A stretch of DNA of 64,000 nt, taken from contig NC_061147.1 in NCBI RefSeq assembly GCF_905220365.1, forward strand, positions 2,542,001-2,606,000, given 5' to 3'. The translations under genes and the position numbers were made by a program. Shown here in pieces: positions 20,470-30,020 of this stretch. The notes beneath the pieces were generated by a model. That model had not been told where the DNA came from. It did not search any database and was given only the letters and a program-made list of their open reading frames with translations. Numbering within the stretch: position 1 is the stretch's first letter; the number at the start of each line of letters is the position of its first letter. The DNA is from Vanessa cardui (Eukaryota > Arthropoda > Insecta > Lepidoptera > Nymphalidae).

Positions 20470-20655
20470 CCATTGATGCATTTAGTCTTCCAAGCACAAG
20501 CAGTTTCATAAGTGTATGTTTGTATGTTGTTCGACGAATCGTCAAAACTAAAAATCGGTATTGAAATGATGAGAGATGATCAGTTTTGTACAACAATGTA
20601 AGTTTCATTAAAATTTCTTTACTTCACTAGCTGTTTCGAATTTTGAAATAGGTTA
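20470..20655 (+). repeat. Family L repeat, copy 1
   Basis: TTCATAAGTGTATGTTTGTA, then GTTTCATTAAAATTTC and CACTAGCTGTTTCGAATTTT. The same order is at 61495-61710. Looks like a LINE tail; class unresolved. Confidence 0.5.
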
Positions 20656-20999
20656 CTTTTGTAAAATCGATATAATCAAATAGCTACATATATATATATA
20701 TATATCTATATACAGAGCTAAACCGCACTATCAATTTGTTCAACCACTAAATTTCACCAAAACCTTAATATTCAAAATGGCTTCAATACGCGAAGCGCGA
20801 ATTCAAACGTTACGCCTTTTTTCTCATCGTTCACCACATAAAGTGAAGTTTTATGGGAAATACCGTCAGATAATGCCCATTCTTCAAACGTTTATACTTT
20901 AAAGCTCATATATGTATACTGGATATAATATAGTACTGTGAATATGTATTGTTAATATATTTTTTATGAATGTAATAAATATTAATATTTCATTGAACA
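20656..20999. other. AT-rich stretch with (TA)n
   Basis: A TA tract at about 20688-20706. Otherwise nothing supported. Confidence 0.4.
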
Positions 21000-21154
21000 A
21001 AGCGTGTATACAAACTGATGATTACGGGTTCAAACTCAGGCAAGCATCACTGAAATTTCATCTGTTTGTTTAAATCTCGTGGGCGTTAAAGGAAGACCTG
21101 TATGTGTCTAATTGAAATTTCAATGAACATTTAGAAGCTGTTATTTATGTTACA
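21000..21154 (+). mobile_element. SINE family A, decayed fragment
   Basis: 'ACTGATGATTACGGGTTCAA' and CAGGCAAGCATCACTGAAAT are the B-box region. The head is lost and the 3' part is shortened. Confidence 0.6.
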
Positions 21155-21338
21155 ACGAAAGCAGAAGTATCAGGAAAAGTTTTCTGAATTTTTTTTACTT
21201 TATTTCTTCATTAGTATTACTTCCAACATTTTTTATCATCTAAGTATATATAATCTGTGTTGATATTAAACGTTATTTATTTTAAATGATTTTAATTTAT
21301 GAATCAGAAACTAAACGTCGTTACAATATATGAATAAA

Positions 21339-21605
21339 CGAATGAACAAAAACAACAACAACAGTCTTTAAATATTCCCACTACTGAGCTAAGGTTTCCT
21401 CTCCCTTTGAGGAGAAGGTTTTCAACATATTCCACCCAGCGCAGGTTTCCTCACGATGTTTTCCTTCACCGCCGAGCACGAGATGAATTATAAACACAAA
21501 TTAAGCACATATATATATAGTGGTGCCTGCCTAGGTTTGAACTCGGAATCGGTTAAGATGCACGCCTTCTATCCACTGGGCCATCTCGGCTCGAATTAAC
21601 AAAAA
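21339..21605 (-). mobile_element. SINE family A, GTT-tailed, internally deleted
   Basis: Reverse copy. Tail AACAACAACAACAGTC, head complement 'CCATCTCGGCTC' ending at 21591. About 60 bp of the usual middle are missing between 'CATATTCCACCCAGC' and GCAGGTTTCC. Flanks CGAATGAACAAAAA (21339) and CGAATTAACAAAAA (21592) are a 14-bp duplication with one mismatch. Confidence 0.88.
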
Positions 21606-21930
21606 ACTGACAAGAATTCGAGATTAGTCACAGCGTTACAGGTTCACCCGTTCATCCTTTTTCATCTTCATCGAAATATTGGCGTGTAATTGACGGGGAA
21701 TGTCGTCGATTCATTGCAAATGAAATCTCATTTATGATTCATAAATTTTTTACTCGATTTTATAAACTGATGCTGTGAATCAACTCGCTAATTACTTTGA
21801 TATAAAACATCGTCACGTGTTCGTCTACCGACTGATCAGACTTTCAATTGAATTGAAGCAACAATAATCGATTCGATGAAAGTTTTTATTGGAGTCATTC
21901 ATTGAAATCTATATTAATATCATAAATTTG

Positions 21931-22055
21931 AAAGTAACTCTATCTGTCTGTCTATCTCTTTTTCGCGACCAAACCAATGAATCAAATTTGATGCCCCCCC
22001 CCCCCCCCTTAAAACGCGAGCGAAGCCGCGGGCATCAATTAGTTAATAATACATT
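21931..22055 (-). repeat. Family F tail with 15-C tract, unit 1
   Basis: Reverse family F: CTGTCTGTCTATCTC, GACCAAACCAATGAATCAAA, then 15 Cs at 21994-22008 and AAAACGCGAGCGAAGCCGCG. It closely matches 22201-22325. Confidence 0.75.
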
Positions 22056-22091
22056 ATGTAAGGTCAGCAACACACTTGCAAACCCCTTAGC

Positions 22092-22224
22092 GTTGCAGAT
22101 GACGTGCTAGTCACTTTCCATCAGGTGAACCATCAGCTTTATTGCCTTAGATATAGGATAAATATATATAAACAAATGTACTTTCTCCAAAATGTAATGT
22201 GAAAGTAACCCTGTCTGTCTGTCT
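22092..22224 (-). repeat. Tandem duplicated block, first copy
   Basis: Begins GTTGCAGATGACGTGCTAGT and runs through 'CACTTTCCATCAGGTGAACC' (like the CR1-type LINE tail) to the CTGTCTGTCT run. Repeated at 22337-22471 with about three differences, a period of 245 bp. Confidence 0.85.
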
Positions 22225-22325
22225 CTTTTTCACTACCAAAACAATGAACAAAATTTGATGACAAACCCCCCCCCCCCCCCACCAAAAACGCGAGCGAAGC
22301 CGCGGGCATCAAGTTATTCATACAT
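22201..22325 (-). repeat. Family F tail with 15-C tract, unit 2
   Basis: Same content as 21931-22055, with 15 Cs at 22266-22280. The second homopolymer in the same context supports duplication of a unit that already carried it. Confidence 0.75.
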
Positions 22326-22336
22326 TATTTAAAGTC

Positions 22337-22620
22337 GTTGCAGACGACGTGCTAGTCACTTTCCATCAGGTGAACCATCAGCTTTATTGCCTTAGATATA
22401 GGATAAATATATATAAACGAATGTACTTTCTCCAAAATGTAATGTGAAAGTAACCCTGTCTGTCTGTCTGTCGATCATTCGCGATCAAGCCGCTGAACCG
22501 AATTAAATGAGTCTGGAATGAAGCAAAGTTGAGCTCTAAGAAAGTACATAGGCTACATTTTTTGCCTGACATATGACAACCAACAGCCTAAAACGCGACT
22601 TTCCGCGGGCTGCTTCTAGT
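22337..22620 (-). repeat. Tandem duplicated block, second copy, and longer family-F tail
   Basis: 22337-22471 repeats 22092-22224. It then continues as a longer family-F copy (CGCTGAACCGAATTAAATGA, 'AAGTACATAGGCTACATTTT') ending in the typical CGCGGGCTGC. Confidence 0.75.
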
Positions 22621-23084
22621 ATGTCGTGTTTCCAAACATTGGTATGAATGGCGCATTAAATTCTTAACTACAGCACTTTTTAGATGATTATACATAGTTC
22701 CCTCTCAAGAGTAACTTATCCCGACTACCTCCGCTTGGATTTAGCAAGTATTAACATTAATCCATCACGACTGTACCTGCGATACAGTCACGCTCGATTT
22801 ACTTAAACGTATTTGAAAATTTAATTCGGAAAACTTAGAAAATATTCGACCAAGAATTCGTTGGTTCGTAATTCCAAAGGTTTTAATTAATTTATCCATA
22901 TTGCATTGTAAATTAATAAGTTTTCTATTTGTATATTATTAGATTTAAATAGATAACATATTTATATGCAAAACAATACGGATAAATTTGATATAAACAT
23001 AAAAAATATATATTAGTTATGGAGTATATTGTACGGTAGTATTTAGTTACGGTTACCGAGTTTGAATAATATAGCACATGGATA
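22621..23084. other. AT-rich stretch without gene
   Basis: No feature supported. Confidence 0.4.
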
Positions 23085-23295
23085 TATAGCCAACGGATAT
23101 GGGTGGCGATCATTGCCTATAAACATTGGAATCGTAAGCAATTCAACAATTCCTTAAATGGCCAATGTGCCACCAACCTTGGAATCCAATATGCTTCCTA
23201 TGAATGTAACATTGGCTCACTCACCTTTCAAACAGGAACACAACAACTAAGTACTAAGTACTGCGGTTTGGTCGTATCTTCATCTACAATCTAGA
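23085..23295 (-). mobile_element. Family C element, decayed
   Basis: 'GCCAATGTGCCACCAACCTT', 'CATTGGCTCACTCACCTTTC' and AAACAGGAACACAACAAC follow family-C order (compare 32791). Ends lost. Confidence 0.6.
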
Positions 23296-23457
23296 AAGTA
23301 TTTAAACGGATTATAAACTGTTATGATGTTACAATATTTTTACTTCATAAACTGAAATTTTACAACTTGTAAAATGACGTTTCAAAAGTGTTTGTGAGAT
23401 TTTTAGATTATTCGAGTTTGACTAATAACACAAAGCATCAATGATATTGAACAAATT

Positions 23458-23722
23458 ATCAACAACAGCCTGTAAATTCCCACTGCTGGGCTAAAGGAAT
23501 CCTCTCCCATTGAGGAGAAGGTTTGGAACATATTCCACCACGCTGTTCCAATGCGGGTTGGTGGAATACACATGTGGCAGAATTTCTATGAAATTTGTCA
23601 CATGCAGGTTCACGATGTTTTCCTTCACCGCTGAGCACGAGATGAATTAAAAACAAAAATTAAGCACATGAATATTCAGTGGTGTTTGCCTGGGTTTCAT
23701 TGCGCAGTCATCGATTAAGACT
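23458..23722 (-). mobile_element. SINE family A, GTT-tailed, head lost
   Basis: Starts in CAACAACAGCCTGTAAATTC, keeps 'GAATACACATGTGGCAGAAT' and ends around the B-box, mutated to GGGTTTCATTGCGCAGTCAT. The A-box part is missing, so transcription by pol III is unlikely. Confidence 0.85.
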
Positions 23723-24189
23723 TATATTAGTCAACATAAATCTGATCAGGGTTGCCCTCATTAAAACTCACCAACTTATTTCATTACAAATCCTTTAAAT
23801 CCCCGTCTTATATATAGCAACACTAAACAATTACGGAAATAACTTACAACGTAGTGTTTACAACGCTAATGTTGAGCGTCTTACTTTATTTAAATACAAT
23901 ATGCGGCGCTGAGTGTAGTGAATTAATCCTGCCTGTACGAATGTGGTCGACGTGTAAAGTGTGCGGTTAGCCTTAGGCAGGTTGACAAATTCACGCAGTT
24001 TAACGTCGCTCTGTTCTGTCTTACATAGCCGTTAATTAACTAATTGATAGTACACTAGTAATTACATTGTTTCGGTTCTATTTTAATTCATATGCAGTTT
24101 TATAACTCATGTTTTTTTATAAGATTCAAAGCGAATTGCGAATTGTTGATACTTAGGTATATAATAACATTATATTATTTTATATTAAA
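23723..24189. other. Stretch without gene
   Basis: No repeat or ORF recognised. Confidence 0.4.
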
Positions 24190-24412
24190 CCAGCTGTTGC
24201 TTGCCGCTTTGCTTGCATGGAAATTGCTTATATTACCCGAAATTTCAAACCCTATTTCACCCCCTTAGGGATAGAATTTTCGAAATTCCTTCCTTGGTGC
24301 GTGTCTACTCAATAAAATGATCCTACTCACCAAATTTCAAAGCCCTAAGCCGAATAGTTTACGTTCGGCGATAATGAATCAGCCAGTCAGGACTATTTTA
24401 TATATATGAATA
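24190..24412 (+). repeat. Retroelement tail, family H
   Basis: CAGCTGTTGCTTGCCGCTTT, 'CCTATTTCACCCCCTTAGGG', AAATTTCAAAGCCCTAAGCC and 'CAGCCAGTCAGGACTATTTT'. Typical lepidopteran non-LTR tail. Single copy in this window. Confidence 0.55.
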
Positions 24413-24449
24413 TACATTCGTGGACTGCATATAAACCATTTGGTGGACA

Positions 24450-24570
24450 CAATGTTAACATAGTTCCCAGGGTTGGTGGTGCATTGGCGATTTAAGGTAT
24501 GATTAAAAATCTTACGATGTCAATGGCTATTGGCGATCATTACCACTATTCATCAAATGAGCATAATATT
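24450..24570 (+). mobile_element. Family C fragment, plus orientation (left arm)
   Basis: 'CCCAGGGTTGGTGGTGCATT' to 'GCGATCATTACCACTATTC' and ATGAGCATAATATT is family C read from the inner part to its 3' end. It meets an opposite copy at 24570. Confidence 0.55.
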
Positions 24571-24735
24571 TTTTTATGGTATGTTGGCGGACGAGAGATT
24601 GACGATGTAAGAAACATTAACCATTCTTCACATCAAATAATTGCGGCATTAACCTTGAGAGCTAAGATGTTACGTTTCTTAAGCCTGCTCTCTGTGGCGG
24701 TAGAATATCTGATATTTGGGTGGTAGCAACACAAA
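24571..24735 (-). mobile_element. Family C copy, minus orientation (right arm)
   Basis: TTTTTTATGGTATGTTGGCG, GACGAGAG, 'TGACGATGTAAGAAACATTA' and GGCGGTAGAATATCTGATAT are family C in the order seen at 32791. Internally shortened. Confidence 0.65.
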
Positions 24736-25233
24736 AGGACTTGTTACCAAATAGCACTGTTTATTGGTTTAGTAACTGTATTAGGCATTACAAAAAACAT
24801 GTCTTTATTAGTGTAGAAGACTATGTTTTGCCAACGAAAATGTTCAAGGCGATTATTATATTAAATCCGGTTGGCACCTAACAAGTAAAGTCTTGTCCAG
24901 ACGTACGACGTCCAGAGTCTACATGTGCATGTTGCGCAACATGCATTTACTGGTTACGCTATCTTATGAATATTAAAAGCCGATGGGACTTGCATCGTTA
25001 CGTAATCGAGTTGGAATATTGTCTTTGGACGTAAATCATTTTAATATATCTGCTAGTGGGGTAGAGTTATATTATATGGACGATAATAACGACTGACGAT
25101 TGCGGGTTCAAATCCAGGCAAGGAATGATTTTTCTATTGCCTAATTTTTGTTTGAATATTGTGTTTCGTAGAATCCAATCATATGTTTTGTTGCTATAAA
25201 ATTACAAAGGTTTTGTTTCTAATTTTATAATAA
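24736..25233. other. Stretch without gene, with a SINE-A scrap
   Basis: A B-box scrap of SINE A at 25092-25122 (GACTGACGATTGCGGGTTCA). Nothing else supported. Confidence 0.45.
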
Positions 25234-25525
25234 AACTAGTGGCTCGTCCCGGCTTCGCACGGGAGGATATAAGTTTTTTTTTAAATATTTTTTCCTTTTC
25301 TTTTCATTTTTTTCGTTGCCTCTTTCCGTCATGTTTTACAATTGTCGTTCTATTTCAATACATATACACAAAAATATTAATAAATTATATACTTAAACCT
25401 TCCTGAAGAATCTCCAAGGCTATTAGTAAAAACCGCATGAAATTGAAAAACAGTTCTGTACTTTTGGGTTTTCTCGCAAAAAAGCATACAGAGAGATGCG
25501 GCCTTATTTTGTAACATGTAGTGAC
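25234..25525 (+). repeat. Family K LINE tail, diverged
   Basis: Opens AACTAGTGGCTCGTCCCGGC then TTCGCACGGG, and has AAACCGCATGAAATTG and 'AAGCATACAGAGAGATGCGG' near the end. Longer and older than the copies at 33400 and 62970. Confidence 0.55.
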
Positions 25526-25631
25526 AATGTATTAAAAATATTGTCTCTCAATCAACTTGTATGGATGTGTTACCGCTTTGATGACCAACTTCAAGAGAAA
25601 CCAATCATCTACTACATACTACAATAATTAC

Positions 25632-25700
25632 CAACAACAAGCAGCCTGTAAATTTCCCACGGCTGGGCTAAAGCCTCCTCTCCCTCTAAGGAGAAGGTTA
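25632..25700 (-). mobile_element. SINE family A 3' fragment
   Basis: CAACAACAAGCAGCCTGTAA to CCTCCTCTCCCTCTAAGGAG. Only the tail third of a GTT-type copy remains, as expected of a 5'-truncated insertion. Confidence 0.75.
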
Positions 25701-25744
25701 AATTTAATAAATATTAAACGATAAATATTACCATTATCATTTTA

Positions 25745-26107
25745 TATTCATTTAAAGTTAAGAGCTGAGATGGCCCAGTGAGAGCTGAGATGGCCCAGTG
25801 GTTAGAACGCGTGCATCTTAACCGATGATTGCGGGTTCAAACCCAGGCAAGCACCACTATATATATGTGCTTAATTGTGTTTATAATTCATCTCATGCTC
25901 GGCGGTGAAGGAAAACATCGTGAGGAAACCTGCATGTGTCTAATTTCATCGAAATTCTGCCACATGTGCATTCCACCAACCCGCATTGGAACAGCGTGGT
26001 GGAATACGTTCCAAACCCTCTCCTTAATGGAAGAGGAGGCCTTATCTCAGCAGTGGGAAATTTACAGGCTGTTACTTTACTTTTTTACTTTTTTTTTATT
26101 CATTTAA
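25745..26107 (+). mobile_element. SINE family A (ACTTT-tailed) with duplicated head
   Basis: Near-consensus copy. The first 20 bases, AGAGCTGAGATGGCCCAGTG, occur twice in tandem (25761-25780 and 25781-25800). TATTCATTTAA flanks it at 25745-25755 and 26097-26107, an 11-bp target-site duplication. B-box GCGGGTTCAAACCC is intact. The tail is TTACTTTACTTTTTTACTTT. Confidence 0.93.
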
Positions 26108-26276
26108 TGTGTAAATATATTTTTTGTTATGTTTTAGAATTCACATTTAATATTAGCTTAGACTGTCGCAGCCCCTCACCGCATAACTACATAGGGTACA
26201 CTTCTTTATTACATGAGTACTGTTATTGTTTACCGAATCACTTTTTTATATATATTTTATGTTTATTAAAAATATC

Positions 26277-26505
26277 AAAATAAACTTTATTCAAGTAAAC
26301 TTTGACAAGCACTTATTAATCGTCATTTAACAATTAAGTGAAGCTACCACCGGTTCGGAAAGTAGATTCTAACGAGAAGAACCGACAAGAAACACAGTAA
26401 TTACTCTTTTTCAACGTTTAAAAAATACGAAGTCATGTTAGTTAGTACAATTATTTAAATTAATATATACTTCTTGGAAGTCAACAGGTATTAAATTCAC
26501 GCTTT
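26277..26505 (-). repeat. Family E retroelement 3' end
   Basis: Reverse copy of the block at 13508 and 49085: AATAAACTTTATTCAAGTAA, 'GCTACCACCGGTTCGGAAAG', AAACACAGTAATTACTC and 'TTCTTGGAAGTCAACAGGTA'. Confidence 0.7.
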
Positions 26506-26940
26506 TTAATTTTTATCCTTTTTATCACAAGGTCGTTCAGCTTTCTTTCTTACACAGGTCATCATATTATAGCGCACCCTCTATTCCCTCTCTTGTAATA
26601 CAATGAGAGAATGCAACTGGTAAGAGTTCGAGCGACCAACTGCTTTACGTGCTATCCGAGGCACGGGAGTATATCACACCCAGCTTCCAGGCGTCTGACT
26701 GTCACTGATAATATACTGAAAGCTTCAATATGTTTTTATTGCCTTAGAATGTGAACCCATGACAACGAGATCTCTGTTTGTATATCTAGCAACTGCACCA
26801 TAGAGGCCGTGATCTGTCTTAGCCCTGCGTTAACACATGCGCATATAACATGCGCGCGTTTGCGAGATAAGCCGTCGCATGAATATTAAACTTTTGAATA
26901 TCTCTTACACCGTTTTGTAATCAAGAAAAATTGTTTGCCA
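26506..26940. other. Stretch without gene
   Basis: 26600-26700 ('CCAACTGCTTTACGTGCTAT' and 'CCGAGGCACGGGAGTATATC') looks like a diverged lepidopteran interspersed repeat, but I cannot place it. Confidence 0.35.
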
Positions 26941-26954
26941 TTTTTTTTATTTAT

Positions 26955-27010
26955 TGTTTGGTGGAGCTCGATATTTCGACATTATCTTCGAATGTTGTTC
27001 ACGAAAAGTG
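26955..27010 (-). repeat. Penelope-like motif, second copy
   Basis: GTTTGGTGGAGCTCGATATT then TCGACATTATC. The complement reads GATAATGTCGAAATATCGAG. The same core is at 17308-17347. In Penelope-like retroelements a stem followed by GAAATATCGAG is common; assignment is my inference. Confidence 0.35.
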
Positions 27011-27049
27011 ACAGTGAGAGTGAGAGTCTCGTTCAATGAAAAATAAATA

Positions 27050-27296
27050 AGTAAAAAATTTTAACAAAAAGAAAAACCGACTTGAAACAAAACACTATTT
27101 TGAAACAAAATTAATGTGCACTAAAAAGTAATAAATATAATTGCGTATGTAACATATTGTTTTAGACTCCTCCTAAGTAAGATGAAAAATATTAGACTAC
27201 TTAAAAGTCCATTTACGATTATATAATGTAATTATAATTTTTGATATATTTGAAGCCATTATCACCCAACCCTCCTTTTTGAAATCGGTTGAAAAA
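27050..27296 (+). mobile_element. Family D element, shortened
   Basis: AAAATTTTAACAAAAAGAAA, AACCGACTTG, 'TGTGCACTAAAAAGTAATAA' and an end at TTTTTGAAATCGGTTGAAAA. It lacks the 250-bp middle of the 15672 copy and the hairpin. Confidence 0.65.
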
Positions 27297-27864
27297 CATG
27301 GTAAATAACTCGTTTAAAATACTTCTAGTAATAAGAATAACCGTGTTAATTTAAAATCTTATACAAAATATACTTAATTGGAGTAGCCTTTTCCAAGAAG
27401 TATTATATCGTTATTTGAAAAAATGAAATTTAATTTAAAATTATAACTGGTTCGAATTTTACCAAGAATTATTTTATATTTTACCAATTTCTTACTCTTT
27501 TCTGCTAAATAAATGATCGAGTTCGTTTTATATATACTTAATTCTAAAATTGATTATGAATATAAATAAACAAATAATAACTTCAAACCTAAACAAGTCT
27601 TACCTACTTATGAATACTTTTTTTTTAATTGGGAATAATATTTAAAAATATTGTGCAAAATTTGTTTTTTTAAAGAAAACATCATAGTTACAAAATATGT
27701 ATTTTGGACTAATTTAACCGCTCAGAATTTACTTAATATTATTAATTTAATAATGAACAGTTTTAAATTATTAAAAAAATCATTTCTGGTCAAGAGTTTT
27801 TCTTAAATTCATGGTTGAAACATATTAAATAAATAATATTCATCGTTGTATCTAAATATATTGT
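27297..27864. other. AT-rich stretch without gene
   Basis: Very AT-rich. No feature. Confidence 0.4.
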
Positions 27865-28035
27865 TACGCTACGGTGTGACGCGAGGCCACATAAACGGGC
27901 ACAAGCGTATCAAATGCAGAGCAGCACTTTGCATATCCGCACCCTCGTGTTTGACTAACGCGCTTCTTTGCGGATTTGGCGATAACCCACCCATTTTCAA
28001 ATGTCCCCAGTCCAATACTGTTTTGTGTGTATTTT
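27865..28035. other. GC-richer unique patch
   Basis: 'GTGTGACGCGAGGCCACATA' through 'CGCACCCTCGTGTTTGACTA' and 'CCACCCATTTTCAAATGTCC' is clearly GC-richer than either flank and has no SINE or LINE signature. Both strands hold short open frames (63 and 64 residues), neither recognisable. Could be a decayed exon, a regulatory island or an unrecognised repeat. Confidence 0.35.
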
Positions 28036-28275
28036 AAACCTTTTTTTGTTGGTTTCATTTTAGTAATTAGACTAATATTTGGTTTGTGAAATGAGTGAAT
28101 TACAACACTAAGCCGATTATAATGAAATTTTAAATATATGTAGACGTTAGAGAAGGATATCTATACTAATAGGTATTTATAAATGCCAATGTAACACTGT
28201 GTTTCTGTCCGGTGCTCTTTTACGTCCACTAAACCGATTTTGATGATTTTTTTGTATGAAGCTTGAACTCCGATT
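28036..28275. other. Stretch with a LINE-tail scrap
   Basis: 28190-28265 ('TCCACTAAACCGATTTTGAT') is the generic 'A-C-C-G-A-T-T-T' retroelement tail. No gene. Confidence 0.4.
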
Positions 28276-28340
28276 GAGAGTCAGAACACGCAAATCATAA
28301 CCGATGATTGCGGGTTCAAACCCTGACAAGTACCACTAAA
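28276..28340 (+). mobile_element. SINE family A B-box fragment
   Basis: ATAACCGATGATTGCGGGTT then CAAACCCTGACAAGTACCAC. Only about 65 bp, joined to a reverse family-E-type tail. Confidence 0.6.
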
Positions 28341-28500
28341 TTTCAAACTCAAACTCAAATTGCTTTATTCAATATAGAAGTATTACACTTTCTTACTGAC
28401 GGTCAATTGAAACAGTACCACCGGTTCGGAAAGGAAAATCCCCTGACCTGAGAAGAACCGCCGAAAGAAACTCAGCGGTATATTTTTTTGTCTCATGTAT
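28341..28500 (-). repeat. Family E-like tail, variant with TTTGAGTTTGA end
   Basis: AAACTCAAACTCAAATTGCT, 'CCACCGGTTCGGAAAGGAAA' and 'GAACCGCCGAAAGAAACTCA'. The same variant is at 41795-41960 in plus orientation. Confidence 0.6.
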
Positions 28501-29287
28501 TACATAAACAATTTAAATGAAATGAAATAGCCAGTTGGCGATCGTTTCATTCCTAAGGTGTGCTATCAATCATAATTCTATTCAAAAGTGCTTGTAAAAG
28601 CCTACTTGAATAAAGTACGTATATTCTGAATTATTTGAGAAAAAGAATTACGTACAAATGAATGCTAATTTATAGAATATAAAGGCTAGTATAGATATAA
28701 ATAATGATTATCGCAAATGACAATCGATGTGACAATATCTAAATTCAAATTAATCGTCTGCGAGAAAATTTATGTCGAAATTGTTCCGTTGTAGAGAATT
28801 AGCAATTATTTGAGGCAGATATAAATCGTGACGCAATCGCTGATTTGATTGTGGACTATATTTTGACTTCATTTGATATTAATTGACCATTTAACTGTAA
28901 AATTGAACGCTGCCTGTACCGTTGTTTCGATTCAATCGAATTTCGTATTCAAAATTAGACATTATACCATATATTGAGCTTATATCAAATTATTATTTAC
29001 TACATAAGGTGCGTTTAGATGTTGTATGTATGTTTGGAATTTGTGTTCGAGTTTATAATTACAAAATTATGGTTATCAATGAGAAGTATTATTTGTGATG
29101 TGTAAAAATTGCTTAAAAAATACACAAAAGATTTATATAAGAAAAAGTAGAGCATTTTGGTGGAGGTCTTTGTGTTATTATAGGTTACGTAACCAAGCAT
29201 GTATCATATTATTCTACTCGCATTATAGAATCGCGGTTAAGCTTTAATTCTCTTCAAAAAGGACATTTTGGCTCAGCATTGGCATAT
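28501..29287. other. AT-rich stretch without gene
   Basis: A family-E end scrap at about 28582-28622 (AAAAGTGCTTGTAAAAGCCT). Otherwise nothing. Confidence 0.4.
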
Positions 29288-29533
29288 AAAATAAAATAAA
29301 TAAATATTGGACAACATCACATATAATACATTGCTCTGATCCCAATGTAAGTAGCGAAAGCACTTGTGTTATGGAAAATTAGAAGTAACGATGATACAAC
29401 AAACACCCAGTCATTAACATAGAAAACTAAAAAAATTTCTACATCAACTCGGTCGGGAATCGAACCCGGGACTTTGGAGTATCGTAACCATGAAAACCGG
29501 TGTACACATTACTGAAACACGGGGGTCGTCAAT
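29288..29533 (-). mobile_element. SINE family B
   Basis: Reverse copy. Tail AAATAAATAAATATTGGACA, body 'CTGATCCCAATGTAAGTAG', B-box complement 'GGGAATCGAACCCGGGAC' and head complement ending GGGGGTCGTC. The body resembles a tRNA plus unrelated tail. Moderately diverged. Confidence 0.85.
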
Positions 29534-29787
29534 AATGAGCTGTTTGGGTTCTTAGACATATGGACTTTAAATATGTTCTTTTTAAATGTCTACATCACCG
29601 GTCTTAATTATTCTTTAGCAAGGTCTTAAAATAGCTAACGACATTTTCAAGTAATTAACTTTATTTTCTTAAAGTACTATAGACGTAAACTTCGCTTAGA
29701 CATCTGTCTTGTTGTGTAGTTACGGAACACTTCCGTCACGGATTCGCGTGGGAGATGAGCTGGATCTTCTTTATATTACCCTGATGT
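29534..29787. other. Stretch without gene
   Basis: No feature seen. Confidence 0.35.
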
Positions 29788-30020
29788 AAAGTAAAGTAAC
29801 AGCCTGTAAATTACCCACTGCTGGGCTAAGGCCTCCTCTTCCATTAAGGAGAGGGTTTGGAAAATATTCCACCACGCTGTTCCAATGCGGGTTGGCAGAA
29901 TTTCGATAAAATTAGGATGCAGGATTCACGATGTTTTCCTTCACCGCCGAGCACGAGATGAATTATAAACACAAATTAAGCACATATATATAGCGGTGCT
30001 TGCCTGGGTTTGAACCACTG
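29788..30020 (-). mobile_element. SINE family A (ACTTT-tailed), head lost
   Basis: GTAAAGTAAAGTAACAGCCT, CCACTGCTGGGCTAAGGCCT and 'CACCGCCGAGCACGAGATG'. It breaks off at the B box (TGGGTTTGAACCACTGG), so the A-box head is missing. Confidence 0.85.

Noticed and set aside
25829..26283. Overlapping open frames of 92 and 115 residues
   Set aside because: They lie almost wholly within a SINE-A copy and recur in other SINE copies (9578, 43540, 58228), so they are by-products of the repeat.
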